DNA of 64,000 bases from Meloidogyne chitwoodi (lineage: Eukaryota; Nematoda; Chromadorea; Rhabditida; Meloidogynidae). The stretch covers positions 186,001 through 250,000 of the forward strand of contig JACZZP010000018.1 in assembly GCA_015183035.1 (NCBI GenBank), written 5' to 3'. The notes under the pieces were generated by a model. That model was not told the origin of the DNA. It was given only the letters and a program-made list of their open reading frames with translations, and made no database searches. Positions 25,421 through 35,372 of the stretch are shown here, in pieces; within the stretch, counting starts at the first letter, position 1; the number at the start of each line of letters is the position of its first letter. The position numbers and the translations under genes are program-made.

Positions 25421-27632
25421 ATGAATTCATTAAACATTTCTAAATCTATTATTGGAGAAACAAAAGAAAAAAAATTATTATTTGAATATATTTTCTATTT
25501 TAATTGTCATCAAAAACAGTCAAAAAGACAGTTTTTCAGTATTGTTAATCAATGGCGTTCATTTAGGCGCTGGCAGGAAGTTGAACATCACAATAAAGAA
25601 TATTTTGAATGGAAGCATAGAATGCGTAATTATATTAAAGTTGATAAGGTTTGTAATTTTATTACAATACAAAGATACAAAACTTTAAAATAAAACTTTG
25701 TTTAATTTTGTATTCTTTCCGGAAAGTTTTCAATATTAAGTCAAATTTACAATTTTACAATCGTTTTATTTTCAAATTGTAAATTTGAAGTTTACTCTTT
25801 TCTTTCCGGAAAGTTTTGAATTATTCTAATCATTCGACTAAATCCTTTCCCTATTTTAAAAACTTTTAATTTATTTTAGTTGTATATTACACCGGAACGT
25901 TCACAAGATGGTATATAATTTATTTTCTAGTACATATAATAAAATTTTGTTAATTTTAATATTTATTTTTTTTTCTTTTAAGTAATGCCCAAAAAGGCAG
26001 TTCAAGATCAAGATAATTGGATGTTAGGGATTTATCCAATACAATTACACGTTGGATTGAAACAATTGGTAATTTATTTTGAATATTTTTTTATTTTAAT
26101 AATTTTTAGAGATATGTTGACCACAGCTTTGACAATCTTCGCCGCTGCCGTGATTACAGACACTTTCAATATCTTCAATTTGATCAAAGGTTTTTTATTT
26201 TTCAAAATGTTCAATTAAAAAAAATTTTTTTAGGTTTATGCCTGAACGTTTAATGTTTTTGGGACCAGATCTGGCTGCTGCTCATTTTATTGTTCATCGG
26301 TTTTTTAATTAAAATATTTTTTGAAAAATTTTTAAGAAATGGAACAGTTAAATTTTTGGGCGATTCTCATTGGCATAAACGTGAGGGTATTTTCAAAAGA
26401 TATTCATTACCAGGAAAGAAAGTTGAAGGAATGTATCTTGAGGCCATTGATGCTTCTGGAACTGAATTAATGTTTGAAGGTTTTTTTTTTAATTTTAAAA
26501 AAGAAAAAACTTTTTGAGAGGAGATGAGACAATTTAACCCTTAATTTTTCAAAAATTATTTTAACTTTTTTTTTTCTCTCTTCAGGTTTTGACAATTTAT
26601 ATGATTTGGAATTTCTTCGTCTTCTAAGTTTACGCGATTGTTATTATGTTGATGATTGGGTTTTGAGTAGAATAGGAGCAATGTTTTCCAATAGTTTGGA
26701 AATGTTAGATCTCAGTAATTGTAAAAGAATTTCTGCAAAAGGTTTTTTTACTTTTTTAAAAAATTATTATTTTTTTTTAAATTTAGGATTGGTTGGTCTG
26801 CGTTCTCTAACAAAATTGCGCCATTTGCGACTAGATGGCCTTGAAAATATTGAAGGAATTGAAAAAAGTGCTTTAATGTTGGAAGACGCTATTCCTGATT
26901 TGTTGATTACTGGGCTTGGTATTAAAACTTTTTTTCATTTTCCGGAAAGAAATATTAAAAAATTAAACTTACCGGAAAGAAAACAGTATTTTATAAATAA
27001 ATTTTTTTTTATTTTTAGACTATGACAAGGCAATGTTAGAATTTGAAGAAGAAGAGAAAATTCTTAGGAATGATCGAATTGTTATGGATGCTAAAGGTTT
27101 TTATTTATTTATTATTTTTTGTATTAATTTTAATCATGTTAGGAAATGCATTTGTTGAAGATGACAATGGTCGATTTTTTTATGTTAAAGGATCTGTTAA
27201 TGAAAGGGTTGCAGTTTGTGATAATGATAAGCCTTTAGTGACTTCCTTGATTAGAAGAGAGCTTCCAGCTATTGATACAGAAGAATTTGAAGATTTAGAT
27301 GATTTAACCAAAGGAAAATTACGTCATTTTCTTGTTGGATCTCCAAGCGGATATTCTTGGACAGAACAGGTTAATTTTTAAAAAACAAATGTTAAAATTT
27401 TTTTCTTCAGGTAGAAACAATTTTAACACATGAAGAAGACTGGAAACGTTGGGAAGGAATTCCTACAGAAATAAAAATGTTGCCTAAATATAAAAGAGAT
27501 GCGCTTCTGGAAGCAAGAAGACAGCGAAAACTAATAAATAATGGAGAATTGATGCTTAAACCTTCAAGTGATTCGAATGAAATTAATGCAAGTGAAGATG
27601 AAGAAATGAAAAAACAAATTGTTTGTAGTTAG
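25421..27632 (+). CDS. DMAC2: DMAC2/ATP5S-like leucine-rich mitochondrial protein with C-terminal extension
   Basis: Exons give NWMLGIYPIQ, MPERLMFLGPDLAAAHFIVH, NGTVKFLGDSHWHKREG, VEGMYLEAIDASGTELMFEG, then leucine-rich repeats (LRLLSLRDCYYVDDWVLSRI, SLEMLDLSNCKRIS, LRHLRLDGLENI), which is the conserved block of DMAC2/ATP5S-type proteins, factors for complex I distal membrane arm assembly in mitochondria. A further 150 or so residues follow (VEDDNGRFFYVKGSVNERVA, HFLVGSPSGYSWTEQVE, LLEARRQRKL) that I do not recognise from the vertebrate protein. The frame is kept throughout, so it may be a nematode-specific extension. Stop is at 27630-27632. Introns contain TTTCCGGAAA copies near 25716, 25803, 26940 and 26971. 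Confidence 0.8.
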
Positions 27633-27911
27633 GACATAAAAAATTATTTTGTAGGAATAAAAAATAGTCTTATTCTTTATTTCAATAATGCAAATAGTCT
27701 ATCTTATTCATTATCTATAATTCTCTTTGTTTAAAATACTATTTCGCTATTCGCCTCGCGATTAAACGGGCTCTACCTTAATTTTGGATAAAATGTCATC
27801 TTATTTTTAGCGCGGGTTTTGAATGTATTTTTTTTTATTGAACTTTCTTAAATTTTCTTGTTACTTTTTTCGTTTTTCTTTTGATTTTTATGTATTATTT
27901 TAGACGTATGA

Positions 27912-29751
27912 ATGCAAGGCAGAGTAAGAGCACATCAGATTCCTCATGTTTGGGTAACTAAACGATGTAAACAACCAAATAAAAGAAAGTGCGCAGTTTG
28001 TCTAAATTCGCTAGGTTTTCTAGTTCAATATGAAAAATGTCAAAGCTGCAAGTTTGTTTATTGATTTTTTCAAATATTGAATTAAATTTTAGATTATCAG
28101 TTCATATTGAATGCAAAAAGAATTCACGCGTACGTGATAACTGTGGTCTGACACAAAAACATTTGAAAGAATTGGTCACACAAATGGTTATTTCTAAAAC
28201 TCAGGTTTTACTCTTTTTTGAATAATGGTGATAATTTTTGGGGTTTGTGATAAAAATTGCTGTATTTTTGAGTTTTTAAGTCTCCATTTTTAGGACAATT
28301 GGGCCCCAGAAATCGGCAATTCGCGTTCAATGAGCGATATTTACGCTAATGAAGAAACAACAACTATTGTTGTGTCAGAAGAAATTCAAGTTCAAAGAAC
28401 TGAAAAATTTGATAGAAGATCATGGAATATGTTCACACTAAGAGCTTGGAAAGATGACTCAATTCCTAGTGGTGAAATTGAAATTTTATCGGCAATTGGA
28501 CGAGGAAGATTTGGAGAGGTTTTAGTTTGGGGAATTTTGTCGTTTTTCTTTTTTCATTTCTTTCGCAATTTCTGCCGATTGTCGGTATTTTTGTCAATTT
28601 TCAATTTTACCCGTTCCCTGCTTATTTTTGTCCATTTTTCCTCATTTCACATGTTTTATTATTTTAAGGTTTTTGCAGCCTATTATTACGAGCCAGCAGT
28701 CATAAAATTTTTTGACATGTATCATGTTGACGAGCAAAAACGTTTAGAAGTTTTTAAGCAGGACACAGCATGTTTTCAAAATGTTCGGCATGAAAATTTA
28801 ATTTTCTTTCGTGGCTTTTACACAATTGATCGTTCAAAATTGGGAATAGTAATGGAATACATTAGAGGCCATACACTTTATTCAATTCTGCATGACCCAG
28901 ATATTGACAGAAGTCCATTAGAATTTAATGATATAATTGAATATGCAAAACAAATTTGTCAGGTTATTTTCTCCTTCTATAAATTAAAAAAAAATATTTT
29001 TTTAAGGGAATGTCTTATCTTCATACCAGACATATATTACACAAAGATCTTCGTTCAAAAAATATTTTTGTCAGTGAGCGTAGTTCAATAAAAATAACAG
29101 ATTTTGGAATTTTTAATTTAAAAAGGCTTTCTTATCCAAAAAGGTTTAATTTTTAAATAAAAATTATTTTAAATAAATAAAAAAATTTTTAAAGAAATTA
29201 TTCGTTAGTTGTTCCACTTTATTGGCTTCGTTATATCGCACCAGAACTTCTCAGAGTATTAACTGAACGTTTAGAACCTTTTTCCTTTACAGAAGCTTCT
29301 GATGTTTTTTCTTTTGGGTTTGGATTTTTTTTAAATTAATTTTTATAAGAGCTTGTCCACAACATTTTTAACAAATTTCGCTTTTTTTAATATTTTTATA
29401 AATTTTAAAATATATTTAAATATTTTTTAGCACAATTTGGTACGAATTATTGACAAATTCATTTCCTTTTGATTCTATGCCTTTTGATTTTTTTATTTGG
29501 CAAATTGGATCTGGAATGAAAGCGCCTTTAACTGATATTAAAATGGTTCATGAAGCCAAGGTTTTTTTTAATTTTTTTTTTGATTTTTAAAAACTATTTT
29601 AAAGGTTTTTCTAATGTTTTGTTGGTCTTTCAATCCTTTGGATCGCAAATTATTCTCAGAACTTCTCCAATTGCTCAAAACTATGCCCAGAATAACTCTT
29701 AGGCGTAGTCCATCTGTTCCGATTTGTAAAAGTTTTGAATCAATTTTTTGA
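27912..29751 (+). CDS. ksr: Kinase suppressor of Ras (KSR), short form: C1 domain plus kinase-like domain
   Basis: The start at 27912 gives MQGRVRAHQIPHVWVTKRC and a C1 zinc finger (CAVCLNSLGFL, CQSCKLSVHIEC), then a kinase-like domain: IGRGRFGEV, AVIKFF (the lysine is kept), HENLIFFRGFY, LHKDLRSKNIFV, ITDFGIFNL, YIAPELLRV, DVFSFGTIWYELL, IWQIGSG and CWSFNPLDR. HKDL, DFGIF and IWQIGSG are KSR signatures; KSR scaffolds Raf, MEK and ERK at the membrane. Only 280 bp separate this start from the upstream gene, so the N-terminal CA1/CA2 region of other KSRs is missing here. Stop is at 29749-29751. Confidence 0.87.
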
Positions 29752-29977
29752 GACAATGCGCATTTTTCTTGTGATATTTTTTATTTTTTTTTTGTTTTTT
29801 TCTTGACACACTTCTCTTGTTTATATATAAATAACACACATTTTTTGTTTCAAAAAATTTAATTTTTTTAATTATTATTAAAGAGGCCATTTATTTTATT
29901 TTTCTTTTTAATTGTTTTTTTTAAACAAAAATATTTTATTTTTTAATTTAATTTTTTTTAGTTTTTTAAAAATAGAA

Positions 29978-32789
29978 ATGACAACTTTAATTTGTTCAAT
30001 ATGTGGTCAACAACCTGAAATTGCTGTTGTGTCACCCGTTTCTGGAAGAATTTTTGAAAAACGTTTGATAGTCAAATATATTGAAGAAAATGGTACTGAT
30101 CCTGTTAATGGAGAAAAATTGGATGTTACACAGGTTTTTTTTAATTTAAATTTTTTATGCATTTTAAAATTATTTTTTAAGCTCGTTGAAATTAATCAAG
30201 ATCAGGACTCGAAGCCTGTTTTACTGTAAATTTTTTAGTTTTAAAAAAAATTTAATTTTTGTATTTTTTTAAAAAGTTCTCTTGGAACGGCATCTTTGCC
30301 TTCTTTATTAAAACAATTACAAGATGAATGGGATGCGGCAATGCTTAATAATTTTACTCTTCGTCAAGAGGTTAAATCTGCTCGGGAGGAGTTGACGCAT
30401 GCTTTGTTTCAGGTTTTTTTTCATAATTTAAAGGGTTAATTGAGTAAAAAAATTTAAAAATTGACTAGAAAGGTGTGTTAGAGATGAAGAGTTGTCAAAG
30501 AAATAGAGAAAATTATTTACATTTTGAACTTTTTGACTAACTATCATTTTGACAAAAAATGTCATTAAATTTCTCTTGTGTTGCTTGAGTCCACCCAACC
30601 TCATTTAATACTCTATACATCGAAAACTAAGATATCAACATATTAAAATTTAAAAAAAGATGAGAAAAAGTATTTGTGTTGATATTTAGGTTTTCGATGT
30701 ACTGGGTGTTGACTCCGTCTCTCTCCTCCTTAATACACATTTCAAGAGGTTATCTTTCTTTATTTTTAATATTTATTTTTTAATTAAAATTTTTAGAACG
30801 ATGCTGCTTGTCGTGTTATCAACCGTCTCAGTAGTGAGTTACAACAGGCCCGTCAAATTATTGCTACTTTGCCACATGTTCGTGGTAAAACTGTTGAAAG
30901 TGAAGTTGAAGTAACTGATGTTGAAATGCATCAGGAAGAAGAAACTGAAGGTCTTACAGGAATTAATGAAAAATTGGTTGATGTAAGTAAAAAAATTTTT
31001 TTTAATATTTATAATGTTTTTTTCTCTCTCAGTTCTTTACAAAAAAGAGTCAAGAATTCTCTTCTTCTCGTAAACAAAGAGGTAAAAGTCTGCCTGAAGG
31101 CTTAGCTTCAGTTGAAGATGTTCAACAATTTGAAGAAATTAAATGCCATGATGCTTTGCATAGTGCTAGTGTTCCAGGAATTAATGCTTTGGATTTGCAG
31201 GTTTTTTTATATTATTTGAGCGAGTTTGAAAATTCTGAAATTTTTAGAAAAATATGATTTTAACTGGAGGACTTGACAAAACTGTCGTTTTGTTTAATTC
31301 TGAAACTGAAACTGTTGAAAATGTTTTTAAAGGAAATCAAAAACGTGTTAATGCTATTCGTCTTCATCCAAATTTGCAAACTATTGTTGCGGGAGGACAA
31401 GATTCAAAGGTTTTTTTTAATTTAAATTTTCTGGTTTTCTCCCCTTCCTTCCGCCTTTATTTACAAAATGGTAAATGGGCATAATGGTCAAACAGTCATA
31501 AATAACAAAGTTTACTTAAATGAAGAGAGAATTAAATAACTGGTTACAGATTAATTCCTTTAAAAAATCGATTGTCTGACCATTATGTCCACTGACCATT
31601 TGTATTTGACCATTATGTCTCTTGACTATTCGTAGGTAAGAAGGAAAGAATGGTAGGAAGAAACAGAAAAGTTTCAATTTTTAATTAATAAAATATATTT
31701 AGATTCGAATTTGGCTTACTAATGAATCAGATGCTCGCAATGTAATAAATCTTCATGATCAACCAATTACAGATATTTCTCTTCACCCAACAGGAGATCA
31801 TGTTCTTTGTACTTCTGATGATTCATATTGGTCTCTAACTGATTTAAATACTGGAAGTCCGTTGATAAAGGTTTATTAAAAAATTTTAATTTTTTTTGCA
31901 ATAATTATAAAATGAGTCATGAGTAAATTTTTATTAGGGTAGATTGTCGTTTAAGCAAAAAGCTAGGAAAAGTAAGAAATAAAATCATTTAATTTCCTAT
32001 GACCATATGGGAGTAGCATGGCCTAGTGGATTAGCTCCCTGCCTAGTAACTAAAAAGGCTTTGGTTCGAGGGTTCGTGTTTATCTGATAGTTTTTCGGCG
32101 GCTAATTGTTAATAGAAAATTTTCTCCAATACTTTTTTTTTTAATTTTTATTTTGCTATTAAAAAGGTCAAATCTGGTGATGATGATATTTCTCTTCGTT
32201 GTGGTCAATTTCATCCGGATGGTTTAATTTTTGGAACTGGAGCAAAAAATTCAATAGTAAAAATTTGGGATATTAAAGAACAGGTTAATGTTGCACAATT
32301 TCCTGGACATTCAGATTCTGTTTGTTCAATTTCATTTTCTGAAAATGGTTATTATCTTGCTTCTGGTTCATTAGATGGTGAAGTAAAAATTTGGGATTTG
32401 AGAAAATTGAAAAATTTGAAGACTATATCACCTTATAATACTAAACAAGCGGTATATTTATTTTATTTAATTATTTTTCTCGTTTTTTTCACCTCTGTTT
32501 TTCTCTTTTAGAGTCTTATGAACCGTCACCCAACTCATAAGATTTTTTTTCTTCTTCTTATCATTTTTTTAAATTAAAGGTAAATGCATTAGCATTTGAT
32601 CAATCTGGCGCTTATCTTGCGATTGGTGGTGCAAATGTTCAAATATTTCAAGTAAAATCATGGAATAAAATTTATCAATTTGATGGTCATACACAAATAG
32701 TGACAGGAATTAATTTTGGTGAAAATTCAAAATTTGTTGCTTCAAGTAGTTTGGATAAGACTGTTCGTATTTTTGGTTTGAATAATTAA
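29978..32789 (+). CDS. prp-19: Pre-mRNA processing factor 19 (U-box E3 ligase, NTC/Prp19 complex)
   Basis: The protein starts [20 protein letters not shown] with a U-box ([20 protein letters not shown]), then a coiled coil with [20 protein letters not shown] and [15 protein letters not shown], a spacer, and a C-terminal WD40 propeller ([78 protein letters not shown]). This is the full architecture of PRPF19, needed for spliceosome activation. The coiled-coil intron holds a hairpin (30575-30724), a WD40 intron holds MITE copy 2, and another holds a tRNA-like sequence. Start and stop (32787-32789) are clear. Confidence 0.95.
30575..30724. repeat. MITE-like inverted repeat in prp-19 intron
   Basis: The left arm includes GAGTCCACCC and TACATCGAAAACTAAGATAT; the right arm mirrors it with ATATTTAGGTTTTCGATGTA and GGGTGTTGACTC. 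The arms are about 50 bp. Confidence 0.65.
31465..31601. mobile_element. MITE, copy 2 of the two-copy family
   Basis: The left end AAAATGGTAAATGGGCATAA is mirrored by the right end TTATGTCCACTGACCATTT. The termini match the element at 14822-14965. It is 137 bp long and lies in a prp-19 intron. Confidence 0.65.
32009..32085 (+). pseudogene. tRNA-like sequence in prp-19 intron
   Basis: A-box-like CATGGCCTAGTGGATTAGCT and B-box TTGGTTCGAGGGT are present. It lies in the sense orientation of the host gene. Confidence 0.5.
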
Positions 32790-33210
32790 AAAATTATTGA
32801 ATTTTTTAATTATTATTTAATTACAATTTAATATTTTTTGAGAGATAAAAATCAGTGAAATTTTTTTTTTAATTTTTTGTATGATTCATTTATAATTTTT
32901 GATTATATATTTATTTTATTTATTCTTCTTTTTTTAATTTAAATTAAAAAAAAGAACTCGTGATATTTTATTTTAAACGATTTCATAATAAAAAAACATT
33001 TCATTTGACCTAAAAAGGACAAATGAGTATCTTCTTTTTTAACTATTCTCCTAAAAACTTGTTTTACATAGATCTACTTTACTGGCTTTATTTTAATTTT
33101 TTTAATTTAATTTTTTTTGGTTATTCTGTGGGAGATGTTTCAGTCTTAAGAAGAGAAAGTGATATAAAAAAGGAGAAGACTTTAATAATTTATTTTAATA
33201 CATTTTTTAG
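32790..33210. other. Intergenic region between prp-19 and the carrier gene
   Basis: This is 3' flank plus a possible spliced-leader acceptor (CATTTTTTAG directly before the ATG at 33211). No other feature is seen. Confidence 0.35.
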
Positions 33211-34988
33211 ATGGTTGAAAATAATATAGTAGTTGGAGTTAATAATCCTTTTGAATATTTAAAAGATGGAATGATTGATTTTGTTGCGGGAACAGCAGGT
33301 TTATTTTATTAATTTTTTAATTTTAATTTGTAAATTTTGTAAGGAGGTGTAGCTATCGTTTATTCTGGTCAACCACTTGATACAGTGAAAGTGAAGGTTT
33401 TATTTTTATTAAATTTTATTTGGTGAATTTAAAAATAAAAGATGCAAGCATTCCCAACAATCAATAAAAACTGGTTAAGCTGTTTTTCCAATATTATGAG
33501 GACTGGAGGTTTAAAAGGATTGTATGCAGGTTTATTTTAATTTTTTTAAATTATTTTATATTTAATGTTTTTTTAAAGGTTCAATACCTTCACTAGTAGC
33601 GAATGTTTCTGAGAATGCTGTTCTCTTCACCTCCTATGGGTTTTGCCAAAAAGCTGTGAGTTATGCGAGTGGATCGAATACAACAGGGCCTTTAGGCAAT
33701 GCTACAGGTTTTTTTTTTAATAAATTTATTTTTTGGTAAGATAAAATAGTATTTATTTTAATTTTCTGTTTTCTCTAACACATAAACTAATCAAAATATT
33801 TTTCAAATTTTTAAATATTCCTATGATTTTTATATACATATACTGACAAATGTGCGTATTCGTGTTTATATTTTTGTTTTTTTTAATTTTTTATATTTAG
33901 CTGGTGCATTAGCCGCTTTCTTTGCTGCAATAGTTCTTTGTCCAACAGGTTTTTTTTAAATAATTTTTATTAAAATTTATTTTAAGAATTGGTCAAATGC
34001 CAATTACAAGCACAATCAGAAGAAGTTGATCGTCGTTTTGTCAGGTTTTTATTTAAACAAAGTTGAAGATGTGTTTGTATTTTCCGTAGGAGTATTAATT
34101 GAGTTTTTTGGACATTTTTATCAGAATAAAAATTATTTTTTAATTAATTTAAAAAAATAATTTTATAGAACTCCATCCTCTATTTGCCGTGAAATGTTTC
34201 AAAAAGGAGGCATTCGGTCATTTTACACAGGATTTGTGGCAACACTAATACGTGAAGTGCCAGGATATTTTTGCTTTTTTGGAGCGGTTAATTTATTTTA
34301 TTTTTAATTTTTAAATAAATATTTAGTGTTTTGTTTATAGTATGAAATGTCAAGAAAGATGTTAACTCCTATTGGAAAGACAAAAGAAGAAATTGGTTTT
34401 TTTTTAAAAAAAATTTTTTGTTTTTACTTTTTTTTAAATTAAAGGAGTTGTTAGAACAGCTATTTCTGGTGGTATTGGTGGAATGGTTTCTTTTTTATTT
34501 TTTTTTTATTTTTATTTTTAACGTTTTTTAGGCATTGTGGACTACTATATTCCCTGCAGATGTTGGTTAGGGTTTTTTTAATTTTTAAAATTTGTTTTTT
34601 AATTAAATGTTTTTGTTTATATTTTAAAAAATGCTTCGAGGCCTCACTTAAATTTGTTTAAAATTTTTTTAAATTTTGGGACTCTAATTACCCTCTGAGA
34701 TTAATTAGAGTATTTGATTAATTTTTCTTTAATTTTTTAATTTAATTTTTTTAAAGTAAAAAGTAGAATGCAAATAGGAGAAAAAGGTCGATTTTCAACT
34801 ATATTATTGAAAATAATTACAACAGAAGGTTTATTTTTTTTTTTAAATTTAATAATTTTTTAAATTAAATTTAAGGAATTTCTGCCTTATATAAAGGATT
34901 ATTACCTACACTAATACGTACTTGTATTGCTAGTTCTGCTTTATTTATTACTTATGAAAATATTAAAACATTTCTTCATAATTTGTGA
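33211..34988 (+). CDS. SLC25A15: Mitochondrial ornithine carrier (SLC25A15/ORNT type)
   Basis: Three mitochondrial-carrier repeats are visible with the signatures PLDTVKVKMQ, PTELVKCQLQ and PADVVKSRMQ. Segments such as ENAVLFTSYGFCQ, AFFAAIVLCPTELVKCQL, LIREVPGYFCFFGAYEMSR and SGGIGGMALW match ornithine carriers closely. Such carriers exchange ornithine and citrulline across the inner mitochondrial membrane. Start is at 33211, next to a T-rich AG; stop is at 34986-34988. Introns are 40-60 bp except one near 33710-33900. The carrier length of about 300 residues is normal. Confidence 0.9.
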
Positions 34989-35017
34989 TATTTAATCTCT
35001 ATTAGAAACTTGCGTTT

Positions 35018-35174
35018 AAGTGAACACCCCATATATTCGCAAGAAAATATTAGTGGAAAGACACTTGGGTAAATATCAACAAATATATTTTCTCTATTTT
35101 GTGCAAAGAGGTTCACTAGGACGATATCCTGCGAATAAAAAATATTTTCTTGCGAATAGATGGGATGTTCACTT
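35018..35174. mobile_element. MITE with near-perfect 34-bp terminal inverted repeats
   Basis: The left end AAGTGAACACCCCATATATT (then CGCAAGAAAATATT) is mirrored by the right end as AAGTGAACATCCCATCTATT (then CGCAAGAAAATATT), with two mismatches. It is 157 bp long and lies in the gap between the carrier and rabx-5. A clear target duplication is not seen. Confidence 0.75.
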
Positions 35175-35372
35175 CAACTATAAAAGTTCCTCTATTAATT
35201 TTTTATTGTATTATTTTATTTTTTTAAACATATCCTCTGTGTTTTTGTTGTTTTTGTGTGATTTTTGTTAAATTTAAGAGATATTTTTATTTTTTTATTG
35301 GAGTTATATTTGACTTTTAAAAATATTTATTTTATTGTTGTTTTATTTAAATGATTTTTCAAGGTAAATATA

